From NCBI GenBank assembly GCA_040386075.1, contig JAZKGE010000019.1, positions 62,001-126,000 of the forward strand: a stretch of 64,000 bases of DNA, written 5' to 3'. The position numbers and the translations under genes were made by a program. Shown here piece after piece: positions 46,489 through 54,087 of this stretch (position 1 is the first letter of the stretch; each line of letters opens with the position of its first letter). The notes under the pieces are model-generated. The model was not told the origin of the DNA and did no database searches. It saw nothing but the letters and a program-made list of their open reading frames with translations. The stretch comes from UBA4416 sp040386075 (GTDB lineage: Bacteria; Bacteroidota; Bacteroidia; B-17B0; Aurantibacillaceae).

Positions 46489-47091
46489 TTATTCCACAAT
46501 CGTCCTGAAAGTTAAATTGATCCTTGGCCGTTTCACCAGAGTAGTAGGCGGCAGGCGGTGCAGCCAGTGGCTCTGGGTCTCATCCTTCATCACTAAAAGA
46601 CTCCCGTTCTCTAAAATAACCGATACAACAGATTTGCTGTCTTTGTGTTTAAAGGCAAATTTGCGTTCGGCACCAAAAGTAAAGGAGGCAATAGCCCCGT
46701 TCTTTTGCAGCATTTTTTCGCTGTCGCTGTGCCATGCCATGCCTTCATCGCCGGTATGGTAAAGGTTCAGTAAACAGGAATTATAAGTAGCGCCCGTCTT
46801 TTCTTCGGCCAGCGCTTTCAGGGCCAGTAGCTCTTTGGTCCAGAGCAGAGCTTTTTTGGTAGTGTTGGAGTAGGTGTAATCAAATTCCTTATCGCCATAC
46901 CAGGCTACTTTGCGGGGCGTGATAATGTGTTTTCCAAATATCACTGCCTCATCATGGCGCCATTCAATGGTATTATAGAATTCATTAAAATACTGATTAG
47001 CTTCTTTTTGGGAGATTACAGTACCATAATATAATACTGTACCATCATAAGGCAATAAATTCAAAATTTGGTTATCACTGAAAAGATCCAT
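46489..47091 (-). CDS. alkB: AlkB-family 2-oxoglutarate/Fe(II) dioxygenase (ALKBH2-like)
   Basis: Repairs alkylated bases by oxidative demethylation. The 200-residue protein has Fe ligands His121 and Asp123 (MAWHSDSEK) and His178 (HWLHRLP), and 2-oxoglutarate-binding arginines at Arg190 and Arg196 in RPRINLTFR. The segment order and length are closest to ALKBH2-type bacterial proteins, common in Bacteroidota. The gene stands alone between two copies of repeat E, with about 30 bases from its stop to copy 1. Confidence 0.92.
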   Translation of the reverse strand: MDLFSDNQILNLLPYDGTVLYYGTVISQKEANQYFNEFYNTIEWRHDEAVIFGKHIITPRKVAWYGDKEFDYTYSNTTKKALLWTKELLALKALAEEKTGATYNSCLLNLYHTGDEGMAWHSDSEKMLQKNGAIASFTFGAERKFAFKHKDSKSVVSVILENGSLLVMKDETQSHWLHRLPPTTLVKRPRINLTFRTIVE

Positions 47092-47149
47092 CCCTGCAAA
47101 TTTAAAATAATTGATCCTTTACCCTTGCTATGAATTGTAGATTTTAGGA

Positions 47150-47261
47150 GCAATATTTCCGCTGGCTTCGAGAGCCTCAGCCACCGGTTATAATTTCGGG
47201 CCCTAAGGTTCTTGAAGTGTCCGCTTCCGTGCCAGTTCAGGCGGGCATCCCTCACGCGGGT
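47150..47261 (-). repeat. Degenerate copy of the GTGAGGGATG element (copy D)
   Basis: Read on the minus strand it begins with ACCCGCGTGAGGGATGC and ends with AAATATTGC, like the full elements at 48988, 51925 and 53026, but the GTCCGAC core and the T-rich hairpin are not recognisable. The half sequence GATCCGCCTCTTAAATTTAG at 47284 resembles the left arm of the 49167 palindrome. Confidence 0.45.
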
Positions 47262-47318
47262 ATAAGGTAAAGTTTGAGTTTAGGATCCGCCTCTTAAATT
47301 TAGCGAAGAAAAGGAGAG

Positions 47319-47480
47319 GTTTTACATTCCTGCATACGTTGGTAATAGTGCGGCTGTCCCGATAGCTATCGGGATTGGCGAAAGAGAGCGAACCGCCATT
47401 CGGGGAAGCTTTTGCGGGGTAAATGGGGGTTGGTCTTTCGCCTTGAATTTTTGTTTCTTTTTGTTCAAGCAAAAAGAAAA
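47319..47480 (+). repeat. Direct repeat E, copy 2
   Basis: Second copy of the element at 46315-46460. Its variable middle contains the perfect palindrome CCCGATAGCTATCGGG (47358-47373). It ends with a TTTTTGTTTCTTTTT hairpin, and a further hairpin (GATACTTTT/AAAAGTATC, 47498-47518) follows. Together with the D element this fills the 464-base space between alkB and the next small gene. Confidence 0.75.
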
Positions 47481-47555
47481 CAGGAAAGTTGCTTTTGGAT
47501 ACTTTTTGCAAAAGTATCAAATCAGACTGCGTCCTAATGTTTCTTTTTATAATAA

Positions 47556-47801
47556 TTAAAACGACAATTGATTGATCTCCACATCCGTCATGTGACTATT
47601 CAAAGGATTTAAATTCTCCGATATAGGTTCATCCGTTAAAATACCTTTTACTTTAATGTTTGCCGGAACCGAAGCCAGGCTTTGGTACTCGGTAACATAC
47701 TGACGAATAATTTTTGCAAACTGTTGCGCTACCAACACATAAGCATTGGTGGTTTTATTTCTGTAAACACAATATTCGGGCGAGTAAGATGTATGATTCA
47801 T
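47556..47801 (-). CDS. Small protein of unknown function (81 aa)
   Basis: An 81-residue frame beginning MNHTSYSPEYCVYRNKTTNAYVLVAQQFAKIIRQYVTEYQSLASVP. The composition is that of a real protein, with a predicted strand-helix start and a charged C-terminus, and it sits in the same orientation as the ferritin gene 80 bases upstream. No family is recognised. It may be a passenger of ferritin transcripts. Confidence 0.55.
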   Translation of the reverse strand: MNHTSYSPEYCVYRNKTTNAYVLVAQQFAKIIRQYVTEYQSLASVPANIKVKGILTDEPISENLNPLNSHMTDVEINQLSF

Positions 47802-47881
47802 ATACCTTGTTTTAAATGTTTAATAAATGATTGATTGAACTATTGAAGTAAGATGCCAGTGATTGTTTTTTATAAAAACGA

Positions 47882-48433
47882 TTACGGATTTTCTGCCGTT
47901 GCTTTTTCTGCAGATTCAGCATCATCCGGAGCATGCTCCATATGCCTGTCTAACGATAACAAGGTAGCAGGATCCACTTTTTCGCCGCCGGCAATTTTAA
48001 TTTTGTCAAGCAGGTTCATGGCTAAAGTTTCTTCCTCTATTTGTTCTTTCACAAACCATTGCATGAAGTTCCAGGTTGCCCAGTCTTCTTCATCATGGGC
48101 CATTTTGGCAACACGGTAAATAGCTTTGGTGTTATCTACTTCATGTTCGTATACTTTTTCAAAACAATTGTTGATGTTCTTAGGATTTTCGGGAGGTGCC
48201 GGCACAGCGCTTACACGCACTTCACCACCTCTTTGTAAGATGTATTCCAGGATCTTCATCATATGGTTACGTTCTTCATTCGAATGTCTGAATAAAAATT
48301 TGGCTACACCATTGCAGCCCTGGCTATCGGCCCATGCGCCGTACGATAAATAAATTTGCGCAGCATGCGCTTCTTTGGTTACCTGTTCGTTCAAGGCTTG
48401 TTCGAGCTGTTTTGAAAGTCTGTTCGTATTCAT
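47882..48433 (-). CDS. ftnA: Ferritin
   Basis: A 183-residue non-haem ferritin forming 24-mer iron stores. Ferroxidase residues appear in the right order: Glu in QALNEQVTKEAHAAQIYLSY, the EERNHMMK helix, and EQIEEETLAMNLL. The first 165 residues match bacterial FtnA in length and pattern; the last 20 (EHAPDDAESAEKATAENP) are a charged extension. Single gene with a small frame downstream. Confidence 0.95.
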   Translation of the reverse strand: MNTNRLSKQLEQALNEQVTKEAHAAQIYLSYGAWADSQGCNGVAKFLFRHSNEERNHMMKILEYILQRGGEVRVSAVPAPPENPKNINNCFEKVYEHEVDNTKAIYRVAKMAHDEEDWATWNFMQWFVKEQIEEETLAMNLLDKIKIAGGEKVDPATLLSLDRHMEHAPDDAESAEKATAENP

Positions 48434-48653
48434 AATGATGTGTTTTATTTATAAGTATTATGCAAATGAAAGGCCTGAAAAAAGCTTTGAATTGAGGCAA
48501 ATTGAGGAATTGATTTCCCGAGTAAAGGATGTTGTAAAATAACAAGTCATCATAATGAGGTGCATTGAGAATTTTTTCACTCAAAAGCCCCATGTAATCA
48601 CTGGCATTTGATTAACTGCCCTTAAGGCATTATAAATTTTAATAACCGTAATC

Positions 48654-48938
48654 ATGGCAAAGAAAGAAAAAGAAGAATTTCCGGGCTATCCACAATATCC
48701 CGAAAGCGAAGATATATACAGCAAAGCAAAAGAAACCGAACTCGATCCCGAAGACATTAAACACGTAAAGAAAACCGAAGAGGTAAAAGGTAAGCTCAAC
48801 GAAAAAAACTTTAAGGATGATGTTACCGGTGGAGATCTGGATGTACCGGGTGCTGAGCTCGATGATGAACAGGAAGAAATTGGCAGCGAAGACGAAGAAA
48901 ATAATTTGTACAGCCAAAGCGATAACCGTGATGAGTAA
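48654..48938 (+). CDS. Small acidic conserved protein (94 aa)
   Basis: A 94-residue, strongly charged protein (MAKKEKEEFPGYPQYPESEDIYSKAKE...). The YPxYPxSEDIYSK start is one I recall from many Sphingobacteriia proteins of unknown function. No membrane segment or Cys. The Glu/Asp-rich C-terminal half looks disordered. It may be a stress or desiccation-type small protein given its neighbours (ferritin, Usp). Confidence 0.7.
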   Translation: MAKKEKEEFPGYPQYPESEDIYSKAKETELDPEDIKHVKKTEEVKGKLNEKNFKDDVTGGDLDVPGAELDDEQEEIGSEDEENNLYSQSDNRDE

Positions 48939-48987
48939 CTTCTCAGTATAAAATGTTTCATGTAAATGATGTTTATATTACGTATGA

Positions 48988-49150
48988 ACCCGCGTGAGGG
49001 ATGCGAGCGAAAATCCTTTTTGCTGCCTCTTTACGCTTGCGCCGAAGCTACAGCTTAGGGTAGCAAAAAGATTGAAGTGGGTCAGTCCGACGGCGCCTGG
49101 GATTACTGAACGGAGTCGAAGTACGTTGCGCCGGCACGCCCAAATATTGC
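48988..49150 (+). repeat. Structured GTGAGGGATG element, copy A
   Basis: Starts ACCCGCGTGAGGGATGC and ends GGCACGCCCAAATATTGC. Internal hairpin 1 pairs CTTTTTGCT (49016-49024) with AGCAAAAAG (49062-49070). Core CAGTCCGACGG follows (49083-49093). Hairpin 2 pairs CGGCGC (49091-49096) with GCGCCG (49128-49133), with a GGAGTCGAAG-type insertion in the loop. Confidence 0.75.
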
Positions 49151-49166
49151 TATCAGAATCTGGATT

Positions 49167-49328
49167 GATCCGCCTCTTAAATTTAACGAAGAAAATCGAA
49201 TTTATTTTCAACAAGGATTTGTGCGACGATTCTGGGCTGTTTGAGGCCTGTTTTTTACAGGCCGAGTTTCCAGAATCGGGCGGGAAAATAAGTTCAGATT
49301 TTCGAGGAAAATTTAAGAAGCGGTGATC
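49167..49328. repeat. Nested 162-bp imperfect palindrome
   Basis: Outer arms begin GATCCGCCTCTTAAATTT (49167 on) and, read inwards from the right on the other strand, GATCACCGCTTCTTAAATTT (from 49328). Inner arms GATTCTGG/CCAGAATC and GGCCTG/CAGGCC surround a centre near 49254. The whole can fold into one long stem in DNA or RNA. Half of the left arm also occurs at 47284. Confidence 0.75.
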
Positions 49329-49336
49329 TTTCTTTG

Positions 49337-49369
49337 TTACTTTCTTTGCATGGCAGGCAAAGAAAGTAA
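49337..49369. repeat. 13-bp perfect hairpin
   Basis: TTACTTTCTTTGC (49337-49349) is perfectly complementary to GCAAAGAAAGTAA (49357-49369), loop of seven. It is close in form to the hairpins that end repeats E1 and E2. The remaining spacer to 49556 shows no gene. Confidence 0.75.
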
Positions 49370-49556
49370 GTTCTAGAGAAAATCTAAAAATGTATGTCCA
49401 AATCATCGCGGAACACCCCAATTGTTAAAATCCACCCCACTGTGAAAATACCTCGCCAGCGTGAAGCCCCAAACTGTTAAAATTAACAGTCTTTTGGGCA
49501 TATTTCGCCTGTTTTTAGCTGGCATTTGGTTTGAAACCCTTGTTAAAAAAATCGAA

Positions 49557-49775
49557 ATGAAGGCAATCTCCATAAAATTGGCATGTATCCTCACTGTTTT
49601 AATTACGTTATGCGTGTCATGTGAACGGGATGGAAATACAGGAAATGGGTCGGTTGATACTCCTGTAAAAGTAGGGTCTGGTTACTCCGATTCATTAGAT
49701 CCTGAAAAAGGAGAACTGGATACACGACAAACGCCCGACGAAAGCAAAAAAGGATACGAAGACAATAAACGATAA
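49557..49775 (+). CDS. Small lipoprotein (72 aa)
   Basis: I use the ATG at 49557, because it begins MKAISIKLACILTVLITL with lipobox CVSC then ERDGN; the upstream ATG at 49461 would add a non-signal leader. The mature peptide of about 50 residues is hydrophilic (GNGSVDTPVKVGSGYSDSLD). No family is recognised. It precedes the next gene by 19 bases, so the two are likely co-transcribed. Confidence 0.65.
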   Translation: MKAISIKLACILTVLITLCVSCERDGNTGNGSVDTPVKVGSGYSDSLDPEKGELDTRQTPDESKKGYEDNKR

Positions 49776-49794
49776 CATTTAAAAATATAAGATC

Positions 49795-50424
49795 ATGAGT
49801 ATATTACACAACATCCTACCTTCATCCCAAAAAAGTTTCGACTATATTGGTGCAAGCTCAAATTTTGTGGCAGATTCACGACACGCTGCTTTAGTATTGT
49901 TCAATGGTGCTAAATTGCGTTTGCTCGACATTAATAACTGGACCAAGTTATACGAAGGTTCACATACCGAATTCCGTCTTACTGATAAATATGGTAACCT
50001 GTTACAAACATCGGTTCCTAATGTGGGCGATCTGATTCGTATGCGCTTACCTATTTTACCTAACAGTGCCGAAGAGCGTTTTGGCTGGGTGCGCATCGAA
50101 AATTTTGAAAGCACCAAAGATCTGTTAAAAGATGAAGATATGTTTGGCTTTTGTGTAAGATCCGTTGATGGTCCTTTGGATATTAATGCGGTAGATGCAG
50201 ATCATCAATACAGCAGCGAAGTGATCAGCTATTTTTTATTGTTCCGCAAAGCATCAACCATTATGGCTATTGAGCGCGACCGTGATCAGATGGCGCATGG
50301 TACCGAGCCTTCTTTATTGAAAAAAATGAAGAATGTGTTACATGAGATCCTGGCAGCTATGAGATTATCAAGATCACGCTGGACGCGTTTGATGAATGGT
50401 TTATTGAAACCATCCTTCAACTAA
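49795..50424 (+). CDS. Conserved protein of unknown function (209 aa)
   Basis: A 209-residue cytosolic-looking protein starting MSILHNILPSSQKSFDYIGASSNFVADSRHAALV. The first 150 residues look alpha/beta with a strand-rich WVRIENFEST and FGFCVRSVDGPLDINAVDADHQYSSEV. The C-terminal 60 residues are a basic helix (LLKKMKNVLHEILAAMRLSRSRWTRLMNG). I recognise no family. No signal peptide. The basic end might bind nucleic acid or membrane. Confidence 0.7.
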   Translation: MSILHNILPSSQKSFDYIGASSNFVADSRHAALVLFNGAKLRLLDINNWTKLYEGSHTEFRLTDKYGNLLQTSVPNVGDLIRMRLPILPNSAEERFGWVRIENFESTKDLLKDEDMFGFCVRSVDGPLDINAVDADHQYSSEVISYFLLFRKASTIMAIERDRDQMAHGTEPSLLKKMKNVLHEILAAMRLSRSRWTRLMNGLLKPSFN

Positions 50425-50559
50425 ACTGAGCATTTATTCAGCCCCTTTGTAGGTTTCTGAGGCATTAATTCCACTCAAACCCTGAATAAAATACTGGCTC
50501 AGCGATTGCAACCCCATTACAAGAGACCTTTAATTAAAAACCAATAAAATCTATGAAAA

Positions 50560-50745
50560 ATGGCAACCTTAAAACCACAAAACAGAAAGGCTTCAAAGGA
50601 AGAGGCATCTGACAGCACAGTTACTTACGTTACCACACGTTACGAAGCACATGATGAATACGAGAGAGAGTATTTTGATAACTACGATCCCGATTATTAC
50701 AATCATGATGAAGAGGAAGAAGATTACACCTCGTGGTCTGACTAA
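50560..50745 (+). CDS. Very acidic small protein (61 aa)
   Basis: A 61-residue frame, MATLKPQNRKASKEEASDSTVTYVTTRYEAHDEYEREYFDNYDPDYYNHDEEEEDYTSWSD: a basic start and a Tyr/Asp/Glu-rich end. It is between two genes of the same strand with room for a leader. Function unknown; similar acidic tails are seen in nucleic-acid mimic or metal-binding small proteins, but that is speculation. Confidence 0.55.
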   Translation: MATLKPQNRKASKEEASDSTVTYVTTRYEAHDEYEREYFDNYDPDYYNHDEEEEDYTSWSD

Positions 50746-50885
50746 AATGTAAAAACAATTTCCCAACGATCAGCTCTGTTGCAAAAAGTCAACACTTTGG
50801 GGAAACAAATTTGTAAAATACACAATTCCGCTCTCTCAATCATTATATACAGGCTGGCAGCACAATTGCAAAATGTGATACAGCT

Positions 50886-51842
50886 ATGAATAAGGAGTTG
50901 AACATAAAGATATTTAAAAAATTAACGAACAGGTTTGTTCGTTTTTTTTATGCACCAAAGTGTGTATGCATTCTGCTGCTATTGTGCTTTTCTTTTCAAA
51001 ACAGCAAAGCGCAATATACCGAGGCCAAAGTATTTGCTTATAATGCCTTGGTAGGAAGTATTTCCGGAGGCATAGGCGCACTCATCAACAAAAAGAAAGA
51101 TCAGAAATGGCACAAGGTATTATTGAAAGGCTTTGTGGTTGGTTTTGGCGGAGGTGCCATCTGTTACTCAGGCAAAAAATTAAATTCACTCATCGCTATA
51201 AAAAAAGAACTGGGTTATGCTTACCTGTCGCGCGCGGTATTTAGCGTCGGTAATTCTATTGTAGAGAATGCAGCTTCAAACCGACCATTCTGGAGCAGGT
51301 GGCATTATGATATTGGTTTTGTGAGGTTGGAATTACAAACCAACGGACCTTTAAAATTCACTCCTAAAGTAATGCCTTCTTCGCTTGGCGGTATTGTATT
51401 TATGGCAGTGCGAGGCAGGCTGGATGAGAACGTTTCTTTACGATCAGGTACATTCACCTTCAGGGCCGACAGGGTTATTTATGCATCACACCTGGTAGCA
51501 TCCACAGCCTCTAACGGCTTTTTATTTGTGAACGCACTTAATTCGGGCCAGGTATTTTATGATACCTATGCGCATGAGATGGTGCATGCTTTTCAGTTCC
51601 AGGAATTTTCGGGATGTAATTATTTCTTCAACCCCTTAACAGATAAGTGGAAAGAAAAGTCGCCTTTATTTAAGAAAACAAGCAAATGGATCTATGGTGA
51701 TGTAAATTTTGAATTGATGCTCTTTAATTATTTTATAATCAACCAGGGTAACGACGATTCAAAAGCACATTATTGTAAAAATTATCTGGAGAATGAAGCG
51801 GAATTTCTTTCCGTTGGCCGCAGCGCTTGTTTTGAGCAGTAG
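50886..51842 (+). CDS. Secreted or membrane-anchored protein with HExxH motif
   Basis: A 318-residue protein with an N-terminal signal or anchor (CVCILLLLCFSFQNSKAQ) after a basic, rather long n-region, and a glycine-rich hydrophobic hairpin (NALVGSISGGIGALI, GFVVGFGGGAICYSG). It has HEMVHAFQFQEFSG around residue 229 and later ENEAEFLS, the pattern of a zinc metallopeptidase (two His plus a distal acidic residue). I cannot assign it to a named family. Single gene flanked by repeats. Confidence 0.65.
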   Translation: MNKELNIKIFKKLTNRFVRFFYAPKCVCILLLLCFSFQNSKAQYTEAKVFAYNALVGSISGGIGALINKKKDQKWHKVLLKGFVVGFGGGAICYSGKKLNSLIAIKKELGYAYLSRAVFSVGNSIVENAASNRPFWSRWHYDIGFVRLELQTNGPLKFTPKVMPSSLGGIVFMAVRGRLDENVSLRSGTFTFRADRVIYASHLVASTASNGFLFVNALNSGQVFYDTYAHEMVHAFQFQEFSGCNYFFNPLTDKWKEKSPLFKKTSKWIYGDVNFELMLFNYFIINQGNDDSKAHYCKNYLENEAEFLSVGRSACFEQ

Positions 51843-51924
51843 GAAATTATGAGTTTAGTTCGCTTGCATCCCTCACACATATTCAATGCCTATTCGAAAC
51901 TTAAGTTATGATTTTTGAAAAGTG

Positions 51925-52041
51925 AACCTGCATGAGGGATGGAGGCATTTGTCTGAGCTCTTTTTATTTGCTCCGCAGGACAAATAAAAGGCGAGTGCCG
52001 ATAGCCCGACCCGACGATAGGAGGGGCATGCCCAAAACATT
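51925..52041 (+). repeat. Structured GTGAGGGATG element, copy B
   Basis: Starts AACCTGCATGAGGGATGG and ends GGGGCATGCCCAAAACATT. Hairpin 1 pairs CTTTTTATTTG (51960-51970) with CAAATAAAAG (51981-51990). Core TAGCCCGACCC follows. Shorter than copies A and C because both loops are small. It lies between the HExxH gene and the universal stress protein gene. Confidence 0.75.
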
Positions 52042-52087
52042 TTAAACCTTACATTTAACTTCTATCTCAGCTATTCATAATACTAAT

Positions 52088-52918
52088 TTACCCATGTATC
52101 GTTAATACCGGTACCGGGCTAAAGAAAGCCATTTGGTTGGTCACACTTTCGTGAAATAGTTTGTAAAAGAAAGAATGTTTTTTAGGTTCTACAATTACCA
52201 TATCGATGTCGTGATTTTCAATGAACATGAGTAAACCTTCGCTCACGCTTTTTTCGGCAATGATATACGTTTTGTGCATGGCATTCTCCAGCTTCTCTTC
52301 CACATAACAATCTATTTTCGATTCTTCTAAATTTAACTCATGACCTTCAGGGATCACATGTAGTACCTGTAAATTAGCGCCTAATAAGGTATTAAGGTAT
52401 TTAACCTGTATCAGCGAAGTGTTATTTTCAATTCGTTTATCATAATCGCAGGCGTAGGCAATATTCTGGATCTTCTGAAACTTATATTCCGGTGGAACTA
52501 TAATAACAGGAATGGCTGCTTTTTTTGAGATGGTAACGGCAGTACTACCAAACAAGGCTTTCATAAAATTACTACCGTGTCCGCTAATACCCATAACGAT
52601 CAGATCAACATTGTGTTTATTGGTATAATCTAATACCGTATCGCTGGCAATGCCCATTTCGGAGTGGCATTCTATATTTGTAATTAATGGATTGTCTCTT
52701 TGTATGCGATGCGCTAAATGCTTCAGGCTTTCTTCGCCATCATGCACCATGTCGGGGTAGGCATAGCCCGTCATACCAAATTCAGGATTCATTACCGGGA
52801 TCTGTGCTATGTGCAATAGAACAAGACTTCCGGAGAAATATTTTGTAAGTTCAATCGCGTAATCCAATGCGTTTTCCGATATCTCAGAAAAATCGCAGGG
52901 TACCAATATCTTTTTCAT
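52088..52918 (-). CDS. Universal stress protein, tandem Usp domains
   Basis: 276 residues from the ATG at 52918, which begins the canonical MKKILVPCDFSEISENALDYA; the ATG at 52966 would add 16 unconserved residues. Domain 1 (1-143) ends with the ATP-binding signature GISGHGSNFMKALFGSTA. Domain 2 (about 150-276) has the fold but lost the Gly loop, ending VTNQMAFFSPVPVLTIHG. Such two-domain proteins are common in Bacteroidota and bind ATP or AMP in stress adaptation. Two structured repeats (copies B and C) lie directly on either side. Confidence 0.9.
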   Translation of the reverse strand: MKKILVPCDFSEISENALDYAIELTKYFSGSLVLLHIAQIPVMNPEFGMTGYAYPDMVHDGEESLKHLAHRIQRDNPLITNIECHSEMGIASDTVLDYTNKHNVDLIVMGISGHGSNFMKALFGSTAVTISKKAAIPVIIVPPEYKFQKIQNIAYACDYDKRIENNTSLIQVKYLNTLLGANLQVLHVIPEGHELNLEESKIDCYVEEKLENAMHKTYIIAEKSVSEGLLMFIENHDIDMVIVEPKKHSFFYKLFHESVTNQMAFFSPVPVLTIHG

Positions 52919-53025
52919 GGCTCTTAATTTTAGATCATTAATTAGGTCCTTATACTCTTCAAACAATTTTTATACCTGTGGCCAATTCCTTATACGAAAA
53001 CAGGAGGATTTAGTTGGGATTTTTT

Positions 53026-53182
53026 GCAATGTTTTGGGCGTGCGCCCGCAAAAGAGGCAGCGGGGTCGGACTGTCATTCCCCCCGATAGCTATCGGGGCT
53101 TTTGCCGCACTTCGGATCCGCTCAGTGACCGGCAAAAGGATTTCCATTTGTTGCACCCCTTTGGTGCATCCCTCACGCGGGT
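53026..53182 (-). repeat. Structured GTGAGGGATG element, copy C (reverse)
   Basis: On the minus strand it starts ACCCGCGTGAGGGATGC (53182 down) and ends GCGCACGCCCAAAACATTGC (53026). Hairpin 1 pairs CTTTTGCCG with CGGCAAAAG, nine perfect base pairs (53099-53107 and 53130-53138). Core CAGTCCGACCC is at 53063-53073. A perfect CCCGATAGCTATCGGG palindrome (53082-53097) sits between hairpin 1 and the core. Confidence 0.75.
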
Positions 53183-53192
53183 ATAAGATAAG

Positions 53193-53492
53193 CTACTTAA
53201 TATAATCCATGGTGATCATTAAGATCACAATTAAGATCCCGATCAGGGAAGTCATAAAAAAATAATCGGCAATAGTTTCCAAACGTTTTTCGCGACTCGC
53301 GTCTTTTACTTTTAAAGAGATAAATGAAAAACCACAGCTGAATGTTAAGAGCACGGCAATAACCGAAGTGGCTACACCGATCAAATGCGTTTGTTCCCGG
53401 TCGCCCAGCCGTAAAGATGAGATCACAAAAAGGCAAATGCCCAGCAGCGTTGCTGAAGTATTTAAAATATGCTGCGAAGTGGTGTTAGCCAT
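53193..53492 (-). CDS. Small integral membrane protein (99 aa)
   Basis: A 99-residue protein with three hydrophobic segments (TSATLLGICLFVISSL, VATSVIAVLLTFSCGFSFISL, FFMTSLIGILIVILMITM) and a polar loop (KVKDASREKRLET) between the last two. No family is recognised. Its start overlaps the stop of the SRPBCC gene by one base, so translation is likely coupled. Copy C of the structured element lies just beyond its end. Confidence 0.7.
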   Translation of the reverse strand: MANTTSQHILNTSATLLGICLFVISSLRLGDREQTHLIGVATSVIAVLLTFSCGFSFISLKVKDASREKRLETIADYFFMTSLIGILIVILMITMDYIK

Positions 53493-53929
53493 TAATACCT
53501 GCTTTCTTCAACTACATCTTTTAATTTTTCAAGCATCATTTCCCAGTTTTGGGTCGATTGTTCGGCCATTTCTTCTGAGTCGTTATTATCCTGTGTAAGC
53601 ACCACGCTAACTTCCTCACCTTTTTGCACCAACTCAATAGTAATGGTGTGGTAATTCTCTTCAACATCCGGCTTTTCAGATTGCGTATTGTAGGAGTTGT
53701 ATTTTAAAAGTTTGCCGGGCTGCGCATCCAGTATGGTTCCCTTTTCTTCAAAATGATTGCCGTCCCATTCGCCGGTAAACACTATTCTGCTTCCCTTTGT
53801 AAAATCCGATTCTACATCGGCATCGAACATATATTGTTTTATTTTTTGAGGATTGGTAAGGGCATCCCACACTTCATCAGGAGTAGCATGGATCGTTACC
53901 TGTGCTTTGGCGATCAGATCGGTTTTCAT
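53492..53929 (-). CDS. SRPBCC (AHSA1-like) domain protein
   Basis: A 145-residue START/Bet-v1-fold protein: ATPDEVWDALTNPQKIKQYMFD, GSRIVFTGEWDGNHFEEKGTIL and ENYHTITIELVQKGEEVSVVLTQDN are the usual AHSA1-type motifs, with a C-terminal WEMMLEKLKDVVEES helix. Binds a hydrophobic ligand or chaperone in relatives. It is divergent from an ArsR regulator across 158 bases, a pairing seen widely (ArsR with AHSA1), suggesting ArsR controls it. Confidence 0.85.
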   Translation of the reverse strand: MKTDLIAKAQVTIHATPDEVWDALTNPQKIKQYMFDADVESDFTKGSRIVFTGEWDGNHFEEKGTILDAQPGKLLKYNSYNTQSEKPDVEENYHTITIELVQKGEEVSVVLTQDNNDSEEMAEQSTQNWEMMLEKLKDVVEESRY

Positions 53930-54038
53930 TGGTTTGTTATTTATGGTTCATATGTAGTTGACTTGTTTCAAATCCGGTGCCAGCTGGGATGTATAAAGGC
54001 AGTATCAAAGCAATCTTGCAGAATTAATACCTTTTAAC

Positions 54039-54068
54039 TTTGGCGTACTGAATAAATCGATACATTTG
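54039..54068 (+). promoter_or_regulatory. Promoter of the ArsR gene
   Basis: TTTG (54039-54042), 18 bases, TACATTTG (54061-54068): a near-ideal Bacteroidota promoter, 19 bases before the ATG at 54088. The stretch AATCGATACATTTG resembles one half of the downstream palindromes, so autoregulation is possible. Confidence 0.7.
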
Positions 54069-54087
54069 CATCCGTCAATATAACATC

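Noticed and set aside
48978..49421. 147-residue minus-strand frame and its plus-strand partner at 48994-49326
   Set aside because: Both are readings of structured repeats (copy A and the 162-bp palindrome), with no protein-like composition.
53014..53205. Plus-strand frame of 63 residues
   Set aside because: It reads structured element C through and has no features of a protein.
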